Source: Lachnospiraceae bacterium
Lineage (GTDB): Bacteria; Bacillota; Clostridia; Lachnospirales; Lachnospiraceae
Assembly: GCA_004557975.1 (NCBI GenBank)
Contig: SFEV01000005.1
Coordinates: 14,472-78,471, forward strand
Length of the DNA stretch: 64,000 bases
Direction: 5' to 3'
A program made the translations under genes and the position numbers. Below are positions 34,852 to 43,178 of this stretch, piece by piece. The notes beneath the pieces were generated by a model. The model did no database searches and was not told the DNA's origin. It worked only from the letters and a program-made list of their open reading frames with translations. Position 1 is the stretch's first letter, and each line of letters begins with the position of its first letter.

Positions 34852-36138
34852 ATGAAACGTTTTTGGAAGGCATGTATACTCTTTCTGACACTGGCAATTT
34901 TCACTGTTTTGCCGGTACAGTCAGCAGGAGCAGCATCAAACACACCGGGAAATATTAAAAAGCTGACGGCGAAGGCCGTCTCGGATACTTCTGTTCAGCT
35001 TACCTGGAGTGCGGCTTCCAATGCCACTTCTTATACGGTATACCGTATCAATACAGAGAATGGGGCTCTGAAGAAGATCGGTACGACGAGCAAGACCAGG
35101 TGTATCGTCAAGAAGCTGGCGACAGATACAAAGTATACATTCCAGGTATTTGCTTCCAGGAAAGTAAAGAGCAAAACCTACAAGAATGAGAACGGTTCGC
35201 CGTTGGCTTCCGTTTCTCTGCAGATGCTTTCTCCGGCCGGAGTAAAGAATCTGCGTGTCGGCAGTTACGGCAACAAAACTATCTACCTGAAATGGAATGC
35301 TGCAAAAAATGCCACCGGTTATCAGGTTTACAGGTATAGCGAATCGAAAGGAAAATTTGTAAAGATTAAAACGACCTCGGAGACATCCTATCAGCTGAAA
35401 AATCTGACAGCAGGAGAACAGTATAAGTTCATGGTGCGCAGCTACCGCAAGGTGGGCAGCAAAATAAAATACGGGGAGGATTCCTCGACACTGACAGCAA
35501 AGGCGAAGAAGATTGATGTTTCCTCTATTCGTGGCCGTCTGTTTACCGGTACACTGAAGCGTGACGCGACAGCGACAGTTGTCAGTACCGGAAAGAAGCT
35601 GAAACTGAAAAAGGGTACTAGGATCGGTACGGAGACAACCGGCTCCAGCGGAACTGTTACGGCATACACATCAGCCGGAGTCAAGATCAAGATTTCCGGA
35701 TCCAATCTGAGCTACGGCAATCTGTACACAACCACAAAATATTATACAAAGGCCCAGAAGGAAGCTTTTGTAAATATGAAGGGATATGACAGCCCGACAG
35801 AATATCTGATCTGGGTAAATCACTATACACTGAATATGACGATCTTCAAGGGCTCCAAGGGTGAATGGAAGCAGGTTCGCAGTTCACCGTGTGTAGTCGG
35901 GAAATATGCTCATACGGGAGTCGGATATGCGAAGATTTTGAAGAAGGGAACGAAGTACGGCAGACCGATCATTTACTTCACCTGGAGCACGAGACTGGAC
36001 AACGGAAATGCGTTCCACGCAAGAATTGATTCCAACACACGTGCGGCAGCCTCCGGTGGATGTGTCAGACTGGCGGATGCGGATCTCTACTTTATCAACA
36101 ATAACTGTGGTATCGGAACAACGGTTATCAGATACTAA
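34852..36138 (+). CDS. Secreted L,D-transpeptidase with fibronectin type III domains
   Basis: A 428-residue exported enzyme. The signal peptide ends at SAGAASN (about residue 29); two FN3-like domains follow (about 32-120 and 125-220, with repeated TWSAASNATSYTVYR and KWNAAKNATGYQVYR strands), then a linker and a YkuD L,D-transpeptidase domain with His in NAFHARID and catalytic Cys404 in AASGGCVRLADADL. Such enzymes cross-link peptidoglycan 3-3 or attach proteins. The ATG at 34852 has GGGAGG 9 bp upstream; longer ATG starts at 34789-34843 are less likely. It is flanked by two paralogous membrane proteins. Confidence 0.9.
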   Translation: MKRFWKACILFLTLAIFTVLPVQSAGAASNTPGNIKKLTAKAVSDTSVQLTWSAASNATSYTVYRINTENGALKKIGTTSKTRCIVKKLATDTKYTFQVFASRKVKSKTYKNENGSPLASVSLQMLSPAGVKNLRVGSYGNKTIYLKWNAAKNATGYQVYRYSESKGKFVKIKTTSETSYQLKNLTAGEQYKFMVRSYRKVGSKIKYGEDSSTLTAKAKKIDVSSIRGRLFTGTLKRDATATVVSTGKKLKLKKGTRIGTETTGSSGTVTAYTSAGVKIKISGSNLSYGNLYTTTKYYTKAQKEAFVNMKGYDSPTEYLIWVNHYTLNMTIFKGSKGEWKQVRSSPCVVGKYAHTGVGYAKILKKGTKYGRPIIYFTWSTRLDNGNAFHARIDSNTRAAASGGCVRLADADLYFINNNCGIGTTVIRY

Positions 36139-36187
36139 TATGCTGTTATACTGTTTCTGACAGGTACACGGTATGGGACAGTAACAT

Positions 36188-36273
36188 GCAAAAGCTGCAG
36201 TTTGGATTTTTCCAGAATGGGAAGGGCGAAAATGCGCCTGGTTCATCTGGTGGAATCCCATTGCAGCTTTTGC
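36188..36273 (+). other. Structured spacer before the second ETNDD membrane protein
   Basis: A perfect 12-bp stem (GCAAAAGCTGCA at 36188-36199 with 36262-36273) encloses further pairable segments, AATGGGA/TCCCATT and CCAGA/TCTGG, in an 86-nt multi-stem fold. No T-run follows, so it may be a weak terminator of the transpeptidase gene or a leader element of the next gene (start 36332). Confidence 0.5.
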
Positions 36274-36331
36274 TGAGTGAAGCAGCGGTGCGTATGTGAC
36301 TGCTGCGCAGAAAAAACAGGGAGGAGAAAAT

Positions 36332-38014
36332 GTGGGAGGTATGAAAAAGTTTTTCATGTGGATCAGAGAACAGCGGGAACGGGTGTGGTTTTCTGCGGCA
36401 GTAAACCTTCTGCTGCTGACGATTCTGCTTCTGCTGTTTGGACCGTCTTTTGAGACAAACGATGATGCAGGTATTTCCAATATGATCAGCGGTGTAAAAG
36501 GCGGGTATGATGCACATCTGATTTATTCCAACTATCTCCTTGGCGTCATTCTGGAAACTCTGTACAGGAACATACCGCTGCTGCCGTGGTATGTGCTGCT
36601 GCAGTATGCACTGCTCTTTGTGTCCTTTACTGTTATAACGGCTGTTTTGATCCGGAGAATGAAACAGACATTGCCGATATGGGCTGCCGGCATTCTGATC
36701 GTATTTTTTTCCTACGAGGGCTACATCAGAGTGCAGTACACGAAGACGGCTGCAATTCTCACTGTAGCAGGGATTCTAATGATGTTCTATGGACTTACCC
36801 GGGAGAAGCTTCGAAAAACCTGGATAATATCCGGAATCCTCCTGGCGTGCACCGGATCTCTCTACCGTTTTCAGCAGTTCGGTGCAGAATGTGCACTGAT
36901 GACCGGTATCGGGGTATCGTTTTTATTCTGGCTCGGAAAGCAGGAAAAAGGGAAGAAGCTTTGCCGCCTTGGAGCGTGTGTGATCTCCTTCGGTGTACTT
37001 GTGGCGGTGAGCTTTGGCCTGTATCGGTGGGACCGGTCGCTGTATCAGGCGGAAGAGTGGCAGGAATACATGGAATACAACGATGCGCGGACGGAGCTTT
37101 ATGATTATGGGTTTCCTCCGTATGCAGAATATAAGGACAAATACAAAGAGCTTGGATTTAATCAGAATGCGTTTCAGCTTTTGATGCAGTGGAACCACAT
37201 GGATACAGAAAAATTCACAACAGAGGCGATGCAAGAGATTGCGCAGTGGAAGACACCGAGACAGTTCAGTCTGGATACGTTAAAGCAGTTTTTCAAAGAA
37301 TTTCCTCGCACATTTCTGGATATACCCAGTTTTTACTGCTTTTTGCTCGTGCTTTTGTACTGGATTTTCTGGGGTTGCCACAGAAGAGAGAATATGGCTG
37401 TACTGTTGTATGAAGCGGCTGCGGCAGGTATGATATATCTGTTTCTGTTCTATATGGGACGATACCTGATGAACCGTGTGGATTCAGGGATCTGGCTTGC
37501 CGTTTCTCTCGTGGTACTGTGGCAGTTTCCCTCAGAAAAGTGTCGACTGGAAAACCGTGCTGCGGGGTTCCTTCTGCTGGCATTCATCTGCCTTTTCCAG
37601 AATACCTGGAGTGACCACTGGCGTGTCAATACAGAAAAGGAGGCCGAAAAACGTCTGGACGAAAAGATGGTTCTGGAAGAAATCAGCAGCGACACGGAAC
37701 ACCTTTATCTGGCTCCGGTGGGAAATGTGTCACTGACGGACAGTTACGGTCTCTGGGAGAGGGCGCCTTACGGCATATTGGAAAATCTGTACTCCCTGGG
37801 AGGATGGACAGCGAAAAGCCCGCTGTTTATGAAGACACTGGAAAAATTTGGGATATCGAATCCCTTCCGGGATATGATAGGAAATGATGACGTTTACCTG
37901 ATCACGACCGATCAGACAAAAATTCTGAAATACATCCGCAGATATTATAAACAGGATGCTAAGGCAGTGAAGGTCAGGAAGCTGGGAAAATATACTGTAT
38001 ATCAGATACGATAG
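36332..38014 (+). CDS. Polytopic membrane protein with ETNDD motif, paralogue 2
   Basis: A 560-residue paralogue of the 33119-34792 product with the same blocks: SFETNDDAGISNMISG, FSYEGYIRVQYTKTA, WNHMDTEKFTTE, FPRTFLDIPSFYCFLL, DSYGLWERAPYG, LYSLGGWTAKSPLF and NPFRDMIGNDDVYLI. About 10-11 membrane segments precede a soluble C-terminal domain. I choose GTG at 36332 because GGAGG is 7 bp upstream; the ATG at 36341 is within one base of its nearest SD. Function unknown; a GT-C-like glycan transferase is a guess from the acidic motif in the first loop. Confidence 0.73.
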   Translation: MGGMKKFFMWIREQRERVWFSAAVNLLLLTILLLLFGPSFETNDDAGISNMISGVKGGYDAHLIYSNYLLGVILETLYRNIPLLPWYVLLQYALLFVSFTVITAVLIRRMKQTLPIWAAGILIVFFSYEGYIRVQYTKTAAILTVAGILMMFYGLTREKLRKTWIISGILLACTGSLYRFQQFGAECALMTGIGVSFLFWLGKQEKGKKLCRLGACVISFGVLVAVSFGLYRWDRSLYQAEEWQEYMEYNDARTELYDYGFPPYAEYKDKYKELGFNQNAFQLLMQWNHMDTEKFTTEAMQEIAQWKTPRQFSLDTLKQFFKEFPRTFLDIPSFYCFLLVLLYWIFWGCHRRENMAVLLYEAAAAGMIYLFLFYMGRYLMNRVDSGIWLAVSLVVLWQFPSEKCRLENRAAGFLLLAFICLFQNTWSDHWRVNTEKEAEKRLDEKMVLEEISSDTEHLYLAPVGNVSLTDSYGLWERAPYGILENLYSLGGWTAKSPLFMKTLEKFGISNPFRDMIGNDDVYLITTDQTKILKYIRRYYKQDAKAVKVRKLGKYTVYQIR

Positions 38015-38016
38015 AG

Positions 38017-38028
38017 CCTGCATGCAGG
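38017..38028. promoter_or_regulatory. 12-bp palindrome before ddh
   Basis: CCTGCATGCAGG, a perfect palindrome 64 bp upstream of the ddh start. A TATACTGTATAT segment just upstream (37991-38003) could hold a -10. No good -35 seen. Confidence 0.3.
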
Positions 38029-38091
38029 TCTGCATAGATGCTTCATCTGCTGCGGGACCTCTTTATCATAAAAAGAAAAGGAGAATCATTC

Positions 38092-39078
38092 ATGAGTATC
38101 AGAATTGGAATTTTAGGTTATGGAAATCTGGGCCGCGGTGTCGAGTGTGCAATCCGTCAGAATCCGGATATGGAACTGGCAGTGGTTTTTACCCGCAGAA
38201 ATCCGGAAGATGTCAGGATTCTGACAGAGACGGCGAAAGTCTGCCGTGTGTCTGAGGCAGAGCAGTGGAAGGACAACATCGATGTACTGATCCTCTGCGG
38301 CGGCAGTGCAACGGATCTGCCTGTGCAGACGCCGAAGTATGCATCACTTTTTAATGTGGTGGACAGCTTTGACACACACGCCAGAATACCGGAACATTTT
38401 GCAAATGTGGATGAGGCAGCGAAACAGGCCGGGAAGCTCGGCATCATTTCCGTGGGCTGGGATCCGGGAATGTTCTCACTGAACCGCATGTATGCCAATG
38501 CAATTCTGCCGGAGGGCAGTGATTATACCTTCTGGGGAAAAGGTGTCAGCCAGGGTCATTCCGATGCACTGCGCCGGATTGAAGGCGTAAAAAATGCAAA
38601 GCAGTACACGATTCCGGTAGAATCGGCTCTTGAAGCTGTCCGCGCCGGTGAGAATCCTGTGCTTACCACGAGACAGAAGCACACCAGAGAGTGTTTTGTT
38701 GTCCTGGAGGAGGGAGCAGATGCTGCCCGTATCGAAAAAGAAATCAAAGAGATGCCGAATTACTTTGCAGACTATGATACGACGGTACATTTCATCAGCG
38801 AGGAAGAGCTGCTTACACAGCATGGCGGGATTCCGCACGGCGGATTTGTACTGCGAAGCGGCGTCACAGGCTGGAACAGGGAGAACCGTCATCTGATTGA
38901 ATATCGCCTGAAGCTGGATTCCAATCCGGAGTTTACCTCCAGTGTCATTGTAGCGTATGCGAGAGCCGCATATCGCCTGGCAAAAGAAGGACAGACAGGC
39001 TGCAGAACGGTCTTTGATATTGCACCGGCTTATCTGAGCCCAAAGACAGGAGAAGAGCTGAGAGCCACTATGCTGTAA
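38092..39078 (+). CDS. ddh: meso-Diaminopimelate D-dehydrogenase
   Basis: Single-step NADPH-dependent amination of tetrahydrodipicolinate to meso-diaminopimelate, for lysine and peptidoglycan. The 328-residue protein has the Rossmann motif GILGYGNLGRGVE, VDSFDTHARIPEHF, and SVGWDPGMFSLNR, all typical of Ddh. It belongs to the NADPH-type enzymes of Clostridia and Corynebacterium. AAAGGAG lies 9 bp before the ATG; in-frame starts upstream are weaker. The asd gene at 1.2 kb supplies the pathway precursor. Confidence 0.95.
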   Translation: MSIRIGILGYGNLGRGVECAIRQNPDMELAVVFTRRNPEDVRILTETAKVCRVSEAEQWKDNIDVLILCGGSATDLPVQTPKYASLFNVVDSFDTHARIPEHFANVDEAAKQAGKLGIISVGWDPGMFSLNRMYANAILPEGSDYTFWGKGVSQGHSDALRRIEGVKNAKQYTIPVESALEAVRAGENPVLTTRQKHTRECFVVLEEGADAARIEKEIKEMPNYFADYDTTVHFISEEELLTQHGGIPHGGFVLRSGVTGWNRENRHLIEYRLKLDSNPEFTSSVIVAYARAAYRLAKEGQTGCRTVFDIAPAYLSPKTGEELRATML

Positions 39079-39124
39079 GTCGAATGGGATTCAGGCGTTT
39101 TCAGATATCAGATTTTTCGGAAGA

Positions 39125-39145
39125 GATGCCATAAAGCATGGCATC
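39125..39145 (+). terminator. Hairpin after ddh
   Basis: GATGCCAT-AAAGC-ATGGCATC, an 8-bp stem with a 5-nt loop, 47 bp after the ddh stop. The T-rich tail is weak. Confidence 0.6.
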
Positions 39146-39194
39146 TGCTGCCTGAAAATTGCTGTCGGAAAACGGCATCCGGGAATCATTGAAT

Positions 39195-39247
39195 ATGGCT
39201 GCCACAGAAGAAATGAGAGAAAAGGCATTATCTTCTGTGACAGCCAT
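39195..39247. terminator. Long stem between convergent ddh and argG
   Basis: ATGGCTG-C-CACAGAAGA (39195-39211) pairs with TCTTCTGTG-A-CAGCCAT (39231-39247), a 16-bp stem with one mismatch, followed by ATTTATGTTG. Read from either side it could end transcription. The stretch 39079-39310 holds no gene. Confidence 0.75.
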
Positions 39248-39310
39248 ATTTATGTTGATGAATATTTATGTATTTATACGGTTTATTTATGTACTGATGA
39301 GAGGATATTC

Positions 39311-40534
39311 TCAGTTATTTTTAGTAAGCTCAGCCATCTTCATTGCACGAACCTTCAGCGGAAGACCAAACAGTGTGATAAAACCGCTGGCATCGTGATG
39401 GTCATACAGATCACCTGTCGTGAAAGATGCAAGAGATTCATTGTACAGGCTGTACGGTGAAGTGGTACCTGCTTTGATGATGTTGCCTTTGTACAGCTTG
39501 AATTTTACTTCGCCTGTCACATACTGCTGTGTAGAATCCACAAAAGCCTGGATTGCCTCGCGAAGCGGTGTGAACCATTTGCCCTCGTATACGATCTGAG
39601 CAAACTGGCTGCCCAGCTTTTTCTTTGTCTCCAGTGTCTCGCGGTCAAGAATCAGTTCTTCCAGCTGATTGTGGGCTTCCATCAGAATCGTTCCGCCCGG
39701 TGTCTCATATACACCGCGGGATTTCATTCCTACGACACGGTTCTCAACGATATCCACAATACCGATACCGTGCTTTCCGCCCAGAGCATTCAGCTCGGTG
39801 ATGATCTCAGATACTTTCATGGATTTACCATTTAAAGAGGTCGGGATACCTTTCTCAAAGGTCATGGTCACATATTCACCCTGATCCGGAGCCTTTTCAG
39901 GTGTCACACTGAGCACAAGCATATGATCGTAGTTCGGCTCATTTGACGGATCCTCCAGCTCAAGACCTTCATGGCTGATGTGCCACAGGTTGCGGTCGCG
40001 GCTGTAGCTGTGGCTGGCATCAAACGGAAGCTGAATGCCGTGCTGTTTGCAGTATTCAATCTCATCTTCACGGGACTGCATGGTCCATACGTCTGTCATT
40101 CTCCACGGAGCAACGATCTTCAGGTCAGGAGCAAGGGCCTTGATTCCCAGCTCAAAACGGATCTGGTCGTTTCCTTTACCTGTGGCACCGTGGCAGATAG
40201 CGGAAGCCCCCTCTTTTCTTGCGATCTCCACCAGTTTCTTTGCGATCGCGGGACGCGCCATGGAGGTGCCAAGCAGATATTTGTGCTCGTATACTGCACC
40301 TGCCTTGACACATGGCATGATGTATTCATCGCAGAACTCATCAATAATATTTTCGATGTATAATTTAGAAGCGCCGGAAAGCTTTGCCCTCTCTTCGAGG
40401 CCGTCCAGCTCATTTCCCTGTCCGCAGTCGATACAGCAGCAGATCACTTCGTAATCAAAGGTCTCTTTCAGCCACGGAATAATTGCCGTTGTGTCAAGTC
40501 CGCCTGAATAAGCAAGAACTACTTTTTCCTTCAT
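39311..40534 (-). CDS. argG: Argininosuccinate synthase
   Basis: Joins citrulline and aspartate using ATP. The 407-residue protein starts MKEKVVLAYSGGLDTTAIIPW, with the PP-loop SGGLDTT, and has the family signatures GATGKGNDQIRFE and SYSRDRNLWHISHEG. Usual length about 400. SD GGAGGATATTTATT precedes ATG. It is divergent from argC, the leader contains a terminator-like hairpin, and both genes are probably under arginine control. argH, which follows in the pathway, is at the left window edge. Confidence 0.96.
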   Translation of the reverse strand: MKEKVVLAYSGGLDTTAIIPWLKETFDYEVICCCIDCGQGNELDGLEERAKLSGASKLYIENIIDEFCDEYIMPCVKAGAVYEHKYLLGTSMARPAIAKKLVEIARKEGASAICHGATGKGNDQIRFELGIKALAPDLKIVAPWRMTDVWTMQSREDEIEYCKQHGIQLPFDASHSYSRDRNLWHISHEGLELEDPSNEPNYDHMLVLSVTPEKAPDQGEYVTMTFEKGIPTSLNGKSMKVSEIITELNALGGKHGIGIVDIVENRVVGMKSRGVYETPGGTILMEAHNQLEELILDRETLETKKKLGSQFAQIVYEGKWFTPLREAIQAFVDSTQQYVTGEVKFKLYKGNIIKAGTTSPYSLYNESLASFTTGDLYDHHDASGFITLFGLPLKVRAMKMAELTKNN

Positions 40535-40603
40535 AATAAATATCCTCCTCTGAAATCTCTGGTCTTTTGTATCTGTGAAAGTCCTGACCAGTTACGTTCT
40601 TTC

Positions 40604-40634
40604 AAAAAATTAAAGCGGGAAAGCGATTCCCCGC
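40604..40634 (-). terminator. Intrinsic terminator in the argG leader
   Basis: On the - strand GCGGGGAA-TCGC-TTTCCCGC (40634-40615) forms an 8-bp stem with one G-U pair, followed directly by TTTAATTTTTT (40614-40604). It lies about 6 nt after the predicted argG start and 70 bp before the ATG; no other minus-strand gene upstream would need it. Confidence 0.6.
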
Positions 40635-40646
40635 ATCTCGTTTGCC

Positions 40647-40675
40647 AGTATACCGCAGATGACATAAATATGCAA
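40647..40675 (-). promoter_or_regulatory. Promoter of argG
   Basis: On the - strand TTGCAT (40675-40670), 17 bp, TATACT (40652-40647). A + strand segment CATAAATATGCA (40664-40675), overlapping the -35, resembles half of an arginine operator. Confidence 0.75.
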
Positions 40676-40711
40676 GCATAAAATAAATTTTCGTGAAAAT
40701 GTAAAATTGAA

Positions 40712-40748
40712 TTGAATAATATGCGGAATATATGTATAATTATGCGGA
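40712..40748 (+). promoter_or_regulatory. Promoter of argCJBD with two arginine-box-like repeats
   Basis: TTGAAT (40712-40717), 17 bp, TATAAT (40735-40740). TGAATAATATGCGGA (40713-40727) and TGTATAATTATGCGGA (40733-40748) are direct repeats 20-21 bp apart, over the -35 and -10. Both resemble the ARG box TGAATwwwwATTCA, and paired boxes about two helical turns apart are the known layout of ArgR/AhrC sites. The box identity is inferred. Confidence 0.65.
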
Positions 40749-40825
40749 TGAAAAACTCTTTACTTCTGTGACGCATTGGTATATGATAGGAAGAAACTCA
40801 GGAGAAAGAGAGGATTTGGATATTT

Positions 40826-41866
40826 ATGATAAAAGCAGGAATTATCGGAGCAACCGGTTATGCAGGAGGCGAGCTTGTCAGACTTCTGCTGGGACATAAA
40901 GAGGCGGAGATTGTGTGGTACGGCTCCAGAAGCTATGTGGATCAGAGTTATGCATCTATTTACCAGAATATGTTTCAGATTGTGGATGCAAAATGTATGG
41001 ATGACAATATGGAAGAGCTGGCGGAGCAGGCGGATGTCATTTTTACGGCGACACCCCAGGGACTGTGTGCTTCTCTCGTCAATGAGAACATTCTCTCAAA
41101 GGCAAAGGTGATTGACCTGAGCGCGGATTTCCGCCTGAAGGATGTGAACGTATACGAGGAGTGGTATAAGATCAGGCACCAGGCTCCGCAGTATATAGAG
41201 GAAGCAGTATACGGGCTGTGTGAGATTAACCGGGAAAGGATCCGGGGAGCGAGACTGATCGCAAATCCGGGCTGCTACCCCACCTGCAGCACACTTTCTG
41301 TTTATCCCCTCGTGAAGGAGGGACTGATTGATCCGTCCACCATTATCATTGATGCGAAATCCGGTACATCAGGCGCAGGCAGGGGAGCCAAGACGGACAA
41401 TCTTTTCTGTGAGGTCAATGAAAATATCAAAGCCTACGGTGTGGCAGGTCACAGACATACTCCGGAGATCGAAGAGCAGCTCGGATATGCCGCAGGAGTG
41501 CCGGTGGTTCTGAATTTCACACCTCATCTTGTTCCGATGAACAGGGGAATCCTGATTACAGCGTATGCATCGCTGACAAAAGATGTTTCTTATGAAGAAG
41601 TAAAAGCTGTTTATGACATGTATTATGATAAAGAACGTTTCGTGCGTGTACTCCCGAAGGATGTCTGCCCGCAGACCAAATGGGTGGAGGGAAGCAATTA
41701 CGTCGATGTGAATTTCAAGATCGATCCGCGGACGCACCGGGTCATCATGATGGGAGCCATGGATAACCTTGTCAAGGGTGCAGCAGGACAGGCTGTACAG
41801 AACATGAATCTGCTGTTCGGGCTGGACGAGGCAACAGGACTGCAGATGGTGCCGGTATTCCCGTAA
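40826..41866 (+). CDS. argC: N-acetyl-gamma-glutamyl-phosphate reductase
   Basis: NADPH-dependent third step of the acetylated ornithine pathway. The 346-residue protein starts MIKAGIIGATGYAGGELVRLL (Rossmann motif) and has the catalytic cysteine in ANPGCYPTCS and the conserved HRHTPEIEEQL and PHLVPMNRGI. SD GAGAGGA lies 11 bp before the ATG. First gene of argC-J-B-D under the promoter at 40712. Confidence 0.96.
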   Translation: MIKAGIIGATGYAGGELVRLLLGHKEAEIVWYGSRSYVDQSYASIYQNMFQIVDAKCMDDNMEELAEQADVIFTATPQGLCASLVNENILSKAKVIDLSADFRLKDVNVYEEWYKIRHQAPQYIEEAVYGLCEINRERIRGARLIANPGCYPTCSTLSVYPLVKEGLIDPSTIIIDAKSGTSGAGRGAKTDNLFCEVNENIKAYGVAGHRHTPEIEEQLGYAAGVPVVLNFTPHLVPMNRGILITAYASLTKDVSYEEVKAVYDMYYDKERFVRVLPKDVCPQTKWVEGSNYVDVNFKIDPRTHRVIMMGAMDNLVKGAAGQAVQNMNLLFGLDEATGLQMVPVFP

Positions 41867-41914
41867 AGATGAGTGCCCCCGACACGTAACATAAAACAGC
41901 AGGAGGAGATTATT

Positions 41915-43138
41915 ATGATGAAACAGATCACAGGCGGCGTCACATCGCCGAAAGGATTTCAGGCAATTGGGATTGCCGCAGGGATCAAAAAAGACCGTAA
42001 GGATATGGCAATAATATACAGTGAGACACAGTGCCGGACAGCAGGCACCTTCACGACCAACATCGTAAAGGCTGCGCCGGTGAAATGGGATCAGGCGATC
42101 GTCTACGGCAATAAGACGGCGCATGCAGTGGTAGTCAACAGTGGTGTGGCCAACGCATGTACCGGCCAGGAGGGCATGAACTGCTGCCGGGATACGGCGT
42201 CAAAAGCGGCAGAGCTGTTTGGTATAGAAGAAAACCAGGTGCTTGTGGCATCCACAGGTGTGATCGGACAGCAGATCCCGATCGAAAAGATAAAAGCCGG
42301 GATTGAGACCATGAAGCCGCTGCTTTCTGACAGCGAGATGGCAGGTACGCTGGCGGCGGAGGCGATCATGACTACGGATACTGTGAAAAAAGAGATTGCC
42401 GTGGAGACAGAGATCGGAGGAAAAAGAGTTACTCTGGGCGGTATGTGCAAGGGCTCCGGAATGATCCACCCGAATATGTGCACGATGCTCAGCTTTGTCA
42501 TGACAGATGCGAATATTTCCCAGGAGCTGCTGCAGAAAGCACTCAGCGCAAGTGTGACAGATACATACAATATGGTCTCCGTGGACGGAGATACTTCCAC
42601 CAATGATACGTGTCTTCTACTGGCAAACGGGCTGGCAGGCAATGCGGAGATCACGGAGGAAAATGAGGACTATCAGGCATTTCTGGAGGCTTTGAATTTT
42701 ATCAATACGTATCTCGCAAAAAAGATGGCGGCCGATGGTGAGGGCGCGACAGCACTGTTTGAGGTGAAGGTAATCGGGGCAGAGAGCAAGGCCCAGGCAG
42801 TGACCTTAAGCAAATCGATTGTCACTTCCAGTCTGACAAAGGCGGCCATATACGGACATGACGCCAACTGGGGCAGAATTCTGTGCGCCATGGGATATTC
42901 CGGGGCTCAGTTTGATCCGGAAAAAGTGGATCTTTATTTTGAAAGTGCTGCCGGAAAGCTGAAAATCATAGAAAATGGCGTATCCATCGGCTACAGCGAG
43001 GAAGAAGCGACAAGGATTCTTTCGGAAAAAGAAGTTACTGCCATTGCAGATATAAAAATGGGAGATGCGTCTGCCACTGCGTGGGGCTGTGATCTGACGT
43101 ATGATTATATAAAGATCAATGCGGACTACCGGTCCTGA
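41915..43138 (+). CDS. argJ: Bifunctional ornithine acetyltransferase / N-acetylglutamate synthase
   Basis: Recycles the acetyl group from N-acetylornithine to glutamate. The 407-residue precursor self-cleaves before a threonine; the cleavage region here reads KGSGMIHPNMCTMLSF, so the cut is predicted between Cys and Thr, where most homologues have Ala-Thr. The ATG at 41915 has GGAGGAG 6 bp upstream; an in-frame ATG at 41873 adds 14 unrelated residues. With both activities the cycle would not need argA or argE. Confidence 0.95.
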   Translation: MMKQITGGVTSPKGFQAIGIAAGIKKDRKDMAIIYSETQCRTAGTFTTNIVKAAPVKWDQAIVYGNKTAHAVVVNSGVANACTGQEGMNCCRDTASKAAELFGIEENQVLVASTGVIGQQIPIEKIKAGIETMKPLLSDSEMAGTLAAEAIMTTDTVKKEIAVETEIGGKRVTLGGMCKGSGMIHPNMCTMLSFVMTDANISQELLQKALSASVTDTYNMVSVDGDTSTNDTCLLLANGLAGNAEITEENEDYQAFLEALNFINTYLAKKMAADGEGATALFEVKVIGAESKAQAVTLSKSIVTSSLTKAAIYGHDANWGRILCAMGYSGAQFDPEKVDLYFESAAGKLKIIENGVSIGYSEEEATRILSEKEVTAIADIKMGDASATAWGCDLTYDYIKINADYRS

Positions 43139-43178
43139 CAGGATGTATCAGAGATACAGGGTGCATGAGGAGGAGAAA

